Source of the DNA: an uncultured Desulfuromusa sp.
GTDB lineage: Bacteria > Desulfobacterota > Desulfuromonadia > Desulfuromonadales > Geopsychrobacteraceae
DNA: 64,000 nucleotides
Assembly: GCF_963675815.1 (NCBI RefSeq)
Contig: NZ_OY776575.1
Span: forward strand, 124,001 to 188,000
Direction: 5' to 3'
Shown here: positions 44,686 to 53,650 of the stretch, in pieces
How the letters are laid out: every line of letters starts with the position of its first letter
Position numbering within the stretch: the first letter of the stretch is position 1
Position numbers and translations under genes: made by a program
Notes under the pieces: generated by a model
What the model was told of the DNA's origin: nothing
Databases searched by the model: none
What the model saw: only the letters and a program-made list of their open reading frames with translations

Positions 44686-45177
44686 TTAGTGGATCTGGCC
44701 TCCCGACAACGCTCCGGCAAAAATAGGCGGGAGTTCTTTGGGAGGGGCGGTGTCAATTTCAATCATTTCAATAACAAAGGTCAGTGCTTTGCCCGCCAAA
44801 GGATGATTGGCATCAAGGGTGACAGTTTTATCGGTGACTTTAGCGATCATCAGTCGTAAAATGCTGCCGTCATTCTGGGTCACTTCAAGTTGACCGCCTT
44901 CAGTCAGTTCGAGATCATCAGGCAGATCAGCTCGGTTAATTTCTTCGGTCAAAGCCGGGTCGGGTTCCCCGTAAGCCTGGGAAGGCTCGACGACAACTGT
45001 TTTGGTTTCTCCCTGCGACATGCCGATCACTGCAGCTTCAAAGCCTTTAATCACTTCTTTTCTACCAATAATAAACGACAGGGGACTGTCTTCAGAAGAT
45101 GCATCGAAGATTGTTCCGTCAGTGAGTGTGCCGGTATACTTTACTGTTACAGTGTTGTTGTGCGCCGCGCGAATCAT
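44686..45177 (-). CDS. FKBP-type peptidyl-prolyl isomerase (SlyD-like)
   Basis: A 163-residue proline isomerase: split FKBP domain (VTVKYTGTLTDGTIFDAS, PLSFIIGRKEVIKGFEAAV) with an inserted flap between about 65 and 125 (the IF chaperone domain of SlyD), then LDANHPLAGKALTFVIE. It lacks the His-rich metal-binding tail of E. coli SlyD. The start is ATG 45177 behind AGAGG rather than the in-frame ATG at 45204. It lies antisense between two related hybrid kinases; a functional link is not evident. Confidence 0.92.
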   Translation of the reverse strand: MIRAAHNNTVTVKYTGTLTDGTIFDASSEDSPLSFIIGRKEVIKGFEAAVIGMSQGETKTVVVEPSQAYGEPDPALTEEINRADLPDDLELTEGGQLEVTQNDGSILRLMIAKVTDKTVTLDANHPLAGKALTFVIEMIEIDTAPPKELPPIFAGALSGGQIH

Positions 45178-45545
45178 GATGACCTCTTTCAATATGATGA
45201 CCAATTTGCAGAAAGACAGGAACCATCAGTCTAAAATGGTTAGTCCCGTGAGGACTGTATGCATAACAAGACCGTCCTCATTGGTCAATTGTTTTTAAGA
45301 TTCAGGTCTATGCTGATCCTTCATTGTAATGTTATTTTATTCTTTCTGCGTTTGTATTACTGCGCATATAAGTTGTTGTCACCGTTTTCTGTCTAACGAG
45401 CAGTGAGGTTTTTTATTTGCTATAATTCATGCAATTTCGTTTCAGTTGTTACTGGAATGGTGAAGAAGATATACGCAGATCGTTCCGGATCACGACACTC
45501 ATTGGGACGTGGGTACCGCTAATGTTTTTGGGGAGGGTATGACTT
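45178..45545. other. Intergenic region between the FKBP gene and the Cache kinase
   Basis: A divergent 368-bp gap. It holds a 7-bp inverted repeat TGAGGAC/GTCCTCA (45249-45255 with 45274-45280, 18-nt spacer), which could be a weak hairpin or operator, and a GGGGAGGG ribosome site (45531-45538) for the TTG start at 45546. No gene is supported. Confidence 0.45.
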
Positions 45546-48197
45546 TTGAGTTTTTTAAATCTGGGATCAATACGTAAAAACTTAGCTTTGCTTGTCATTA
45601 TCACTGCTTTGCCTGCCATAGCAATCCTTTTTTATTCTGGAATGGAAGAGCGGAAAAGATCCATTAGCCAAACGAAAAAAGAGGTTGCCCTGATAGCACA
45701 TGCTATGGCTCAAACGCAGAAAAACGCCACCCTCTCAGCCCATGAAATTTTAGCGACAATTGCCCTGACAACTGATTTTCAGTTCCTTGATACCAAAGCT
45801 GTCAGTGCCATCTTCAAAAAATTTCTGCAAAATAATCCCGTTTATAAAAATATTGTCCTCATTGATTTGGATGGAAACGTTGTGGCCGCCGGCTTTCCCT
45901 TTGAAGAGGTCAGCCTTGCTGATCGGAAGCATTTTCAAGAGGCATTGAAAACGAAAGATTTTTCTGCCGGTGAGTTTATTACAACCCGGATTGGCAATTC
46001 GTCTTCAGCTTTCCCCTTCGCCTATCCCGTTCTTGACTCAGCGGGAAACGTAGTCGCTGTTTTATCCGTGGCAGTAAATCTGGCAGGATTTGTAGAGCTA
46101 TATCAGCAAGCGCGTCTCCCGAAAGACTCCTATGTTGCCGTTACCGATCATAAGGGGATTCGCTTGCTTTATTATCCTGAAAAATCAGCAACCAACCCTA
46201 TTGGTGAAGCTATCAAACCCAATGTTTGGAAAATTGCCAGAGATGCGCAAGAACCGGGGATTATCGTATCTTCAGGTTCTGATGGAACAGATCGGATCAA
46301 TGCTTATGAACAAGTTCGCCTTAACGATAACGACAACCCCTATATGTATGTCTGGGCAGGTGTGCCGGAAGAATTTATTCTTACTCCAGCTAATACCATT
46401 CTGAAGAGAAACTTGTTTCTCTTGCTGTTGGCCACACTGGGATCACTTTTGGTCGCCTGGAGAATTGGCAAAGGGACTTTCATTAATCCCATAAATCGAT
46501 TGATGAATATGAACAGTGAATTTGCCAAGGGAAATCTTGAAAAACGCATCGAACAGGATGATAAAATTTATGAGTTCAGACAACTGGCAGAATCTTTTTA
46601 CGCTATGACAGAGGCTTTGTCGCTGAGTCGGGAAGGGTTGCAAGAGAGTGAGGCCACATTCAGAAGACTGTTTGAGGAATCGTCTGATCCCATTCTCTTG
46701 CTTGACAATTCCGTGGTGTGTGTAGAATGCAACCAAGCCGCTCTTGATCTTCTTAAAATGACAAAAGAACAACTTATTCATCTGCCAATCTCCAAATTTT
46801 CTCCTGAGCTTCAACCTGACGGGCGGAGCTCTGCTCTGATTTCTACTGAAATGGGCGCGTTAGCTTATAAAAAGGGGCTGCATCGATTTGACTGGACCTG
46901 TGTCAATGCAGACGGAAGTGAATTCATTGTTGACGTGTCTCTTATGCCAATCATGTTCAGGGGAGAGAGAATGCTTCACATGACGTGGCGTGATATCACT
47001 GATCGCAAAAGGATTGAAAAGGAACGTCTTGAACTGGAATCTCAGTTGCGGCAGAAACACAAAATGGAAGCAGTCGGTTATATGGCCGGGGGGATGGCTC
47101 ATAATTTCAACAATAACCTCTCAATTATTCTTGGAAATGTTGAATTGTCACAGCTTAAAGTTCAAGATCCCACGGTTCAAAATTTGCTGAAAAACGCTAA
47201 AATCGGGATCATGCGATCCCGTGATCTTATCAGCAAAATCATCACCTACAGTCGCAAAGGTATACACAATAAATCCTCGATACAACTGCTCAGCATTGTT
47301 GATGAGACCATCGCTTTATTACGCTCTACATTGCCCGCAACCATCAATTTGCAGAAGGTTACCAGCCCAGCATGTGCCTCATACTGCATTGTTGCTGATG
47401 CTTCACAGATTCAGGAAGTGTTGATCAATCTCAGTAATAACGCTGTTCAGGCTATGAATGAAAAAGGAAATCTCATCATATCTTTGGAACTTGTCGCTTT
47501 TGGGGAGAAAGATATTCCCGCTCAGTACGAAGCAGTCCCTGGAACTTATGCCAAGCTGAGTGTTCAAGATTCCGGCTGTGGTATCCCGGCCGAGATAGTG
47601 GATAAGGTTTTTGATCCTTTTTTTACAACCAAAGAGGATTATGAAGGTGCCGGCATGGGACTTGCGACGGTGCAGGGAATTGTTGCCCAACATGGTGGCA
47701 TTATCAAAGTCAACAGCATTCCCAATCAGGGGACGGTGTTTGATCTCTATTTTCCCATTGTTAAAAATGTGGCTACGGAACTGAAATCAGTCAATGCAAA
47801 GATGCCCAAAGGAACAGAAAAGATCCTTTTTGTTGATGATAATGAAATACTCGCCACCCTTGGAGAGAATATCCTCTCTGAAGCGGGTTATCAGATCACG
47901 GTGATGACCGACAGCAAAGACGCTTTAAACCTGTTGTCAGCCAACCCCGATCTTTTTGATCTGGTGATTACAGATCAGACCATGCCTGACTTAACCGGTA
48001 TAGAATTGATTCGCGAGATCAAAAAGATCAAGCCCGGCTTGAGGTCTATCATCATCACCGGCTACAGCACTGCGATCAACGCAGATGCAGCCAAACAGCA
48101 GGGCATTGATGCCTTCTGCATGAAACCATTAAATATGCCTGAGTTTTTGCAGACAGTGAGACAAGTGTTGGATATCAAAGAGAAGAGGTTCTTATGA
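45546..48197 (+). CDS. Membrane Cache/HAMP/PAS hybrid histidine kinase
   Basis: An 883-residue membrane sensor. Order: TM1 (~13-32; LALLVIITALPAIAILFY), periplasmic double-Cache (dCACHE) sensor (~35-275), TM2 (~280-300; NLFLLLLATLGSLLVAW), HAMP (~300-355), PAS (~365-490), H519 in GGMAHNFNNNLSIILGN, HATPase (~600-740) and a receiver with D810 (LVITDQTMPDLTG). The start is TTG 45546 behind GGGGAGGG; the nearby ATG at 45539 is out of frame. The kinase-receiver half is closely similar to that of the kinase at 42560, pointing to a duplication with different sensor modules. Confidence 0.92.
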   Translation: MSFLNLGSIRKNLALLVIITALPAIAILFYSGMEERKRSISQTKKEVALIAHAMAQTQKNATLSAHEILATIALTTDFQFLDTKAVSAIFKKFLQNNPVYKNIVLIDLDGNVVAAGFPFEEVSLADRKHFQEALKTKDFSAGEFITTRIGNSSSAFPFAYPVLDSAGNVVAVLSVAVNLAGFVELYQQARLPKDSYVAVTDHKGIRLLYYPEKSATNPIGEAIKPNVWKIARDAQEPGIIVSSGSDGTDRINAYEQVRLNDNDNPYMYVWAGVPEEFILTPANTILKRNLFLLLLATLGSLLVAWRIGKGTFINPINRLMNMNSEFAKGNLEKRIEQDDKIYEFRQLAESFYAMTEALSLSREGLQESEATFRRLFEESSDPILLLDNSVVCVECNQAALDLLKMTKEQLIHLPISKFSPELQPDGRSSALISTEMGALAYKKGLHRFDWTCVNADGSEFIVDVSLMPIMFRGERMLHMTWRDITDRKRIEKERLELESQLRQKHKMEAVGYMAGGMAHNFNNNLSIILGNVELSQLKVQDPTVQNLLKNAKIGIMRSRDLISKIITYSRKGIHNKSSIQLLSIVDETIALLRSTLPATINLQKVTSPACASYCIVADASQIQEVLINLSNNAVQAMNEKGNLIISLELVAFGEKDIPAQYEAVPGTYAKLSVQDSGCGIPAEIVDKVFDPFFTTKEDYEGAGMGLATVQGIVAQHGGIIKVNSIPNQGTVFDLYFPIVKNVATELKSVNAKMPKGTEKILFVDDNEILATLGENILSEAGYQITVMTDSKDALNLLSANPDLFDLVITDQTMPDLTGIELIREIKKIKPGLRSIIITGYSTAINADAAKQQGIDAFCMKPLNMPEFLQTVRQVLDIKEKRFL

Positions 48198-48316
48198 GTT
48201 TTCGGAATGCTGTGTCGGATGATTGAATCTGTCATTTGGGAACGATTTCATTCCGTATTTGACAATTGCTGTTTTCTTCCATACTGATTTACCGTGATTG
48301 AAAATGTTTTCATTTT

Positions 48317-48330
48317 TTGATTTTGATCAA
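48317..48330. promoter_or_regulatory. Perfect FNR/CRP-type box
   Basis: TTGAT-TTTG-ATCAA is an exact match to the FNR half-site pair (TTGAT-N4-ATCAA). It lies 118 bp before the GTG start of the 4Fe-4S membrane protein, consistent with anaerobic control of that gene. Confidence 0.6.
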
Positions 48331-48447
48331 TGTTTGCTCCAGCCATAATTGTTATAACCTCAATAAAATTGGATGATCGAAACTGAGACCTGTTATTCGT
48401 GATACAGCTTACAGATGTAAAATGTTTGCTGGATTGGAAATGATTTT

Positions 48448-49452
48448 GTGACAAAAAAACGTATTCAGCCAGGTTACAATCTGGTGTTCTGGCGCAATTT
48501 GGTTCAAACCGGCTTTTTGTTCTGGTGCCTGTATCTGGGGGTTCAGTTCTCCCGTTTTGTTGCCCACTTTGCCAGCCGGGGTGAGAAACCATTTGTCTCA
48601 AGACCTCCGGGAATTGAAGCTTTTTTGCCGATTGGCGCACTGGTCAGCCTGAAAAACTGGGTTCTCAACGGCATTGTCGACCCGGTTCACCCGGCTGCTT
48701 TGATTCTGTTCCTGACTTTCCTGGCTATGGCTTTGCTGACCCGAAAGTCTTTCTGTTCGTGGATATGCCCGGTGGGGACATTGTCGGAGCTGCTCTGGCG
48801 CAGTGGAGAGCGTTTGACCGGACATAGATTCCGCTTTTGGCGATGGCTCGATATTTTGCTCCGTAGCGTAAAGTACCTGTTACTGTTCTTTTTTCTGAAA
48901 TTGATTCTGTTTGGGATGCCAGCTCAAGCACTCAAGGGATTCTTGTCCAGCCCGTACTGGGCGATGAGTGACGTCAAGATGCTTCATTTCTTTACCGACC
49001 CTTCGGTGCTCAGTGTCGTTATTGTCCTGACTCTGGTGGTTCTCTCTTTTTTTGTCCGTCAATTCTGGTGTCGCTATCTCTGTCCTTATGGCGCAATGCT
49101 TGGCTTTTTCAGTTTTTTCAGTCCTTTTCGAGTCCGCCGAGATAGAGATGGTTGTACTGGTTGTGGAAGTTGCGATCGTGTTTGTCCGGCATCAATAGCT
49201 GTGTCCGGCAAACAACAGGTCTTTTCCATGGAATGTACCGGTTGCCTGAGTTGTGTCCAGAGCTGTCCCGAGCATCAAGTTCTGCAGATGGGGGTAGGGC
49301 GTCGATGGCAGACTCCGGATGGGATGTTTCCGTTGCTTGTTCTGTTGCTGTTTACTTTGGGGGTTGCGTATGGGATGCTCAGCGGTCATTGGCACAGCAC
49401 GCTCAGTTATCGTGATTATATGCAACTCATCCCTTTGCTTAACCGCTTTTAG
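48448..49452 (+). CDS. Membrane-bound 4Fe-4S protein (NapH/YccM-like)
   Basis: A 334-residue polytopic membrane protein with about five or six hydrophobic helices and several Cys motifs: FCSWICPVGTLSE and FWCRYLCPYGAMLG (CxxxCP signatures of the NapH/NosR/RdxA group), and two ferredoxin clusters CTGCGSCDRVCPAS and CTGCLSCVQSCPEH near residues 235-275. Such proteins pass electrons between the quinol pool and periplasmic or membrane reductases. No partner reductase is nearby. The start is GTG 48448; the ribosome site is weak. A perfect FNR-type box lies upstream. Confidence 0.88.
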   Translation: MTKKRIQPGYNLVFWRNLVQTGFLFWCLYLGVQFSRFVAHFASRGEKPFVSRPPGIEAFLPIGALVSLKNWVLNGIVDPVHPAALILFLTFLAMALLTRKSFCSWICPVGTLSELLWRSGERLTGHRFRFWRWLDILLRSVKYLLLFFFLKLILFGMPAQALKGFLSSPYWAMSDVKMLHFFTDPSVLSVVIVLTLVVLSFFVRQFWCRYLCPYGAMLGFFSFFSPFRVRRDRDGCTGCGSCDRVCPASIAVSGKQQVFSMECTGCLSCVQSCPEHQVLQMGVGRRWQTPDGMFPLLVLLLFTLGVAYGMLSGHWHSTLSYRDYMQLIPLLNRF

Positions 49453-49482
49453 CTTCCGAGAGTTTAATTAAAGGAATCAGGC

Positions 49483-50121
49483 ATGAAAACAGTCATATTT
49501 GACCTTGACGGCACCATCAGTGATTCCAGTGAGGGAATCTTTCAATCATTCAATTACGCATTGGACAAGATGAATATTGCGACAATTTCACGGACGGAAG
49601 TGAACCGTTATATCGGACCACCTCTTAATGATTCTTTCCGCAGTTTGTTGGGTACAGATGATGACGATATGGTTGACGAAGCCGTGCGGTTTTTCCGTAA
49701 CGACTACACAACGGTTGGTTATAAAATCAATCAGTTATACGCAGGTATTGACGACGCCCTTTTGGAGCTGAATAACAGTGGCTATCGCCTTTTGATTGCG
49801 ACATCAAAAAAGACTGAGACCGCTCGTGATGTTCTGAGCTATTTTCAAATGGATCACTATTTTCAGGGAATCTATGGGGGAGCGTCGGAAATACCAAAAC
49901 CGGAATTAGTTCAGCATGTCCTGGCTGAGCACAAGTGTTCTAAAGATATAAGTGTTTTAGTCGGGGATACCCATTTTGATATCCATGCTGCCAAAATGAA
50001 CAATATTTCATCCATCGGTGTGACCTGGGGGTTTGGTGAAATTGTCGACATTTCTATGGCTGACGTGATGGTCAATTCCCCCGGAGAACTGCTGCAACAC
50101 ATAAAAAAATTAATTGGTTAG
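49483..50121 (+). CDS. HAD-family phosphatase (phosphoglycolate phosphatase-like)
   Basis: A 212-residue HAD subfamily IA hydrolase with motif I FDLDGTISDSSEG, an alpha-helical cap, motif II IATSKK, and motif III/IV KPELVQHVL with VLVGDTHFDIHAAK. It resembles Gph and the 5'-nucleotidase-like HADs; the substrate is not fixed by sequence. It follows the 4Fe-4S gene by 30 nt and may be cotranscribed. It is convergent with mobB. Confidence 0.88.
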   Translation: MKTVIFDLDGTISDSSEGIFQSFNYALDKMNIATISRTEVNRYIGPPLNDSFRSLLGTDDDDMVDEAVRFFRNDYTTVGYKINQLYAGIDDALLELNNSGYRLLIATSKKTETARDVLSYFQMDHYFQGIYGGASEIPKPELVQHVLAEHKCSKDISVLVGDTHFDIHAAKMNNISSIGVTWGFGEIVDISMADVMVNSPGELLQHIKKLIG

Positions 50122-50158
50122 GTGGGGGCCTGTCTCTGTTAAAGAAAGCGGGATGGTT

Positions 50159-50689
50159 TTATTTTCCGTGTGTATTTGATGCTGACAGGAATTTCGCAAC
50201 AATCAGGTCACACAACCCGGCAGCGTCGTTTATGTTGTAGACGGGCACATCCAGGTCAAGTTCTCCGTCAGAAGCGACGGCAAACAACGAAGGGTCGTGG
50301 TGCTCGCCACGGCAGAGAAGTTTCTTGCTGAGCCGACGTCTATGAACTTCGATTTTCGGCATTGTACTGCGTTTGAATCCTTCAGTCAGAACAATATCAA
50401 CATCTGCAGTGTAATCAGCTAAGGTTGCGCTCAGTTCCGGTTCCCGGTCCGGTGGAATCTGTTTAATCATGGCTATTTTCCCTGCCGAAGTGATCAATGT
50501 GGTATCCGCTCCGGCCTGAGTGAGTCGCCAGGAATCCTTGCCTTCATGATCGATGCTGAAATTGTGAGCGTCATGTTTGACTGCGCCGACCCGATAACCG
50601 CGTTTTTTCAGTTCAGTGATTAATTTTTCCAGCAAGGTGGTTTTTCCTGTGCCGCTTTTGGCGACGACGGAAATCACGGGTGGGGCCAT
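50159..50689 (-). CDS. mobB: Molybdopterin-guanine dinucleotide biosynthesis adaptor MobB
   Basis: GTP-binding accessory protein of the Mo-bis-MGD cofactor pathway, 176 residues. Walker A is in VVAKSGTGKTTLLEKL near the N-terminus, followed by GYRVGAVKHDAHNF, DSWRLTQAGAD and ADVDIVLTEGFKRS, all typical of MobB. The start is ATG 50689 behind AAGGAG, in preference to an in-frame codon at 50725. No mobA or molybdoenzyme gene is in the window. Confidence 0.92.
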   Translation of the reverse strand: MAPPVISVVAKSGTGKTTLLEKLITELKKRGYRVGAVKHDAHNFSIDHEGKDSWRLTQAGADTTLITSAGKIAMIKQIPPDREPELSATLADYTADVDIVLTEGFKRSTMPKIEVHRRRLSKKLLCRGEHHDPSLFAVASDGELDLDVPVYNINDAAGLCDLIVAKFLSASNTHGK

Positions 50690-51154
50690 GTTTTTCTCCT
50701 TGAGTCGGGTAGGGGGCGAAGGCAAGTCTTTCCCATGTCAGGTTGTTCCTTCAACCATGACTTTTCGATAATCATCAATGTTGCTTTAACTTTTCCCAAT
50801 GTCCATTGTTATTTCAGGTATGGAAACGTTTGGGCCAGTACGAAAGCAGTTTGGTTGTGATTCATGTCGTTTGTCAACTTTCTATTTCAATGACTGTCGG
50901 GGTTGATCAGGGCGTGTCGCTCTGTTATGAGTGGTGAAATAAGCATCAGCTTGAACGAAATACAAACCTGTCCTTTCAGCGGGTTGTAATAACCGGAAGG
51001 TCATTTAAAGAAATAATTTCAAGAGGCTAAAAAAAAGAAAAATTGTTTTGCTTTCTCCAATATTTCTCTCAAAAAACTTGCTTTAGAGCTTATTTTGATG
51101 ACAATATATAAAGTTTGAAAAAAGATATATGTTGGATCATATAGAGGAGACGGA
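50690..51154. other. Long divergent intergenic region before ispH-pfa
   Basis: About 465 bp between mobB and ispH with no supported gene. The last 150 bp are strongly A+T-rich (for example ACAATATATAAAG near 51104), where the promoter of the ispH-pfa operon is expected, but no convincing -35/-10 pair or operator was identified. AGGAG lies just before the ispH start. Confidence 0.45.
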
Positions 51155-52006
51155 ATGGAGTTTGTTCGTGCCAAAAGTGCTGGTTTCTGTATGGGGGTGA
51201 GTCTGGCACTACACAAGTTAGATGACATTATTGAGAAAAAAGATATTCCTGGAGATATTTACATTCTTGGGTCCATTATCCATAATCCTCAGGTTGTCGA
51301 AGAGTATGCCGGCAAAGGGGTTATCAGTGCAGATTCTCCAGAGGAAATACCTTCCGGTTCTATTGTCGTCATCCGTGCTCACGGCATTACCAAACAGGTG
51401 CAACAATCATTGTCCAGACGTGGCATTCATGTGATCGATGCCACCTGTCCAAAAGTTAAGGATGCCTGTCTGCTTATTGAGGAGAACACTGCTGATGACA
51501 GGGTTCTTTTGTTGTTTGGAGAGGAGTTCCATCCTGAAGTTAAGTGTTTGCTGAGTTATGCTGCCGGGGAGACGGTTGTTTTTGACAGCCTCGATAAGTG
51601 TAAGGCATGCGACCTTGATCCAAGCCGAAAATATTGCCTGGCTGCCCAGACCACTCAGGATAAGCATATCTTTGATGCAATCAGCCGAGATTTGCAAAAA
51701 CGTAAAGGACTTGATCTTGTTGTCCTTCACACAATATGCAATGCAACGAAGATGCGTCAGGATGAAGCGACTAAAATAGCGGAAAAAACTGATTTTGTAA
51801 TTGTTGCCGGAGGTTATAACAGCAGTAATACCAGGCGACTTGCCCAGGTTATTGAAGCCAACGGAACGGCAGCTTTGCATATCGAAACAGCGGCGGATCT
51901 GCCTCTTGATGATTTGCGTAACTTCAAGAAGGTCGGCCTGACTGCCGGAGCTTCAACCCCTAAGAAAATTGTTGATGAAATACAGCGGACTTTAGAGTCG
52001 TTATAG
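51155..52006 (+). CDS. ispH: 4-hydroxy-3-methylbut-2-enyl diphosphate reductase IspH
   Basis: Last enzyme of the MEP isoprenoid pathway, a 4Fe-4S reductase giving IPP and DMAPP. 283 residues. Cluster cysteines are in SAGFCMGV (C12), DATCPKV and TICNATKMRQ; other signatures are LGSIIHNPQVV, VIRAHGI and TAGASTPKKIV. The start is ATG 51155 behind AGGAGACGG. The next gene, pfaD, starts 6 nt after the stop, so ispH heads the PUFA-synthase operon, an unexpected pairing of isoprenoid and fatty-acid genes. Confidence 0.96.
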   Translation: MEFVRAKSAGFCMGVSLALHKLDDIIEKKDIPGDIYILGSIIHNPQVVEEYAGKGVISADSPEEIPSGSIVVIRAHGITKQVQQSLSRRGIHVIDATCPKVKDACLLIEENTADDRVLLLFGEEFHPEVKCLLSYAAGETVVFDSLDKCKACDLDPSRKYCLAAQTTQDKHIFDAISRDLQKRKGLDLVVLHTICNATKMRQDEATKIAEKTDFVIVAGGYNSSNTRRLAQVIEANGTAALHIETAADLPLDDLRNFKKVGLTAGASTPKKIVDEIQRTLESL

Positions 52007-52012
52007 GAGAGT

Positions 52013-53650
52013 TTGTTGAAAGCTACTGAGAAAGAAGTTTCTCTGTTGGGAACTTTTCAACCAGAGAATAGCGGGGCAATGACCTGCGCTGATGTTTTGA
52101 CGCAATTACGTTACATCCGGAAACCTTTGTTTATTGTGAATGGCACGGATGGGCATAAGGTGTCGTTGCAGGCAGGCACCATCGGCAAGACATCGGACAG
52201 CCTTCAGCACAGCAAGCATTTCTCAGGAATGATTTTGCCCTGTTCTCTGGAAAGCCTTGGGGATCCTCAGTTTTGTGCCGATCATGATATTAATTTGCCC
52301 TATGTCGGAGGTTCCATGGCAAAAGGCATAAGCTCTGTTTCCATGGTACAGGCGTTTGGCCGGGCGGGAATGCTGGGTTTTTTCGGAGCAGCAGGGTTAG
52401 GGCTTGAGACTGTTGAAAGCGCTATCGACACTTTGTCTCAAGGTGATTTCCCTTATGGTGTGAACCTGATTCATAGCCCTGCAGAGCCTGAGCTTGAAAA
52501 AGCACTCGTGGAACTCTATCTGCGTCGTGATGTTCATCTCATCGAAGCTTCTGCTTTTCTATCTCTGACTTTGCCGATTATTCGTTACCGGACCCATGGG
52601 ATTTACCGTAACTCCCAGGGGGATGTGGTTACACCGAATCGGGTTATTGCCAAAATCTCCCGGGAAGAAGTCGCTGCCCGTTTTTTTGCTCCGCCCCCGG
52701 AGAAGTATTTACGTCAGCTTGTTGATGACGGCCTCTTGACATCTGCGCAAGCTGAAATGGCAGCGGAAATTCCCGTTGCTCAGGATGTCACTGTTGAGGC
52801 GGATTCAGGCGGTCATACCGATAATCGTCCGGCGTTGTCACTGTTCCCGACAATATTGGCGCAAAAAGAGCGTTTTCAGGAAGAATATGGTTATCAGCAG
52901 AAACTACGCGTTGGTTTGGGAGGAGGTATCTCCACTCCTGCTTCTGCAGCCGCTGCATTTTCCATGGGAGCAGGTTATCTGGTCACGGGTTCAGTCAACC
53001 AGGCCTGCATGGAATCCGGAACCTGTGATGAAGTCAGGCAACTTTTAGCTGAAACTCGACAGGCTGATATCACCATGGCGCCATCTGGAGACATGTTTGA
53101 GATGGGGGTTAAGGTCCAGGTGGTAAAACGTGGCACAATGTTTTCTATCCGGGCGCATAAACTTTATGAATTATATCGTGCTTACGACAGTATGGACGAC
53201 CTTCCTGTCGCTGAACGGGAGAAACTTGAGAAAACTTTTTTCCGTAGCCCTCTGGATACGATCTGGCAGCAGACACGGAGTTATTTTCAGGTTCGTGATC
53301 CGCGACAGGTAGAAAAAGCAGAGGGTGATCCTAAGTATAAAATGGCTCTCGTGTTTCGCTGGTATCTCGGGCAGTCACCTGTCTGGGCAAATAGCGGTGA
53401 CGTATCGCGAAAGATTGATTATCAGATCTGGTGTGGTCCGTCCATGGGAGCTTTTAACGAATGGACTCGTGGTTCTTTCTTGGAAGAGCTCTGTCACCGC
53501 GAAGTCGTCACCGTTGGCTATAATATCCTTTTTGGTGCAGCTGTTCTCATGCGTGCAAATCAGCTCAGACAGCAGAACAGCCAATTTCAGTTTGATTCAA
53601 GTATGCTGGCACCTATGAATATTGAAGAGATTGAGGAGTTTATCAGTTGA
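52013..53650 (+). CDS. pfaD: PfaD-type enoyl reductase of PUFA synthase
   Basis: Flavin-dependent TIM-barrel enoyl reductase that acts in trans on the ACP-bound chain during polyunsaturated fatty-acid synthesis. 545 residues, normal length. Typical segments are YVGGSMAKGISSVSMVQAFGRAG split over residues ~100-125, FGAAGLGLETVE, LGGGISTPASAAAAF, LVTGSVNQACMESGT and QADITMAPSGDMFEMGVK. The start is TTG at 52013 or 52016 behind AGGAGA (52005-52010). The stop overlaps the TTG start of the next gene. Being the first pfa gene resembles myxobacterial pfa1. Confidence 0.95.
   Translation: MLKATEKEVSLLGTFQPENSGAMTCADVLTQLRYIRKPLFIVNGTDGHKVSLQAGTIGKTSDSLQHSKHFSGMILPCSLESLGDPQFCADHDINLPYVGGSMAKGISSVSMVQAFGRAGMLGFFGAAGLGLETVESAIDTLSQGDFPYGVNLIHSPAEPELEKALVELYLRRDVHLIEASAFLSLTLPIIRYRTHGIYRNSQGDVVTPNRVIAKISREEVAARFFAPPPEKYLRQLVDDGLLTSAQAEMAAEIPVAQDVTVEADSGGHTDNRPALSLFPTILAQKERFQEEYGYQQKLRVGLGGGISTPASAAAAFSMGAGYLVTGSVNQACMESGTCDEVRQLLAETRQADITMAPSGDMFEMGVKVQVVKRGTMFSIRAHKLYELYRAYDSMDDLPVAEREKLEKTFFRSPLDTIWQQTRSYFQVRDPRQVEKAEGDPKYKMALVFRWYLGQSPVWANSGDVSRKIDYQIWCGPSMGAFNEWTRGSFLEELCHREVVTVGYNILFGAAVLMRANQLRQQNSQFQFDSSMLAPMNIEEIEEFIS

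Noticed and set aside
45249..45280. TGAGGAC/GTCCTCA inverted repeat as terminator
   Set aside because: The spacer is long (18 nt), the stem short, and no T-run follows on either strand; kept only as a note.
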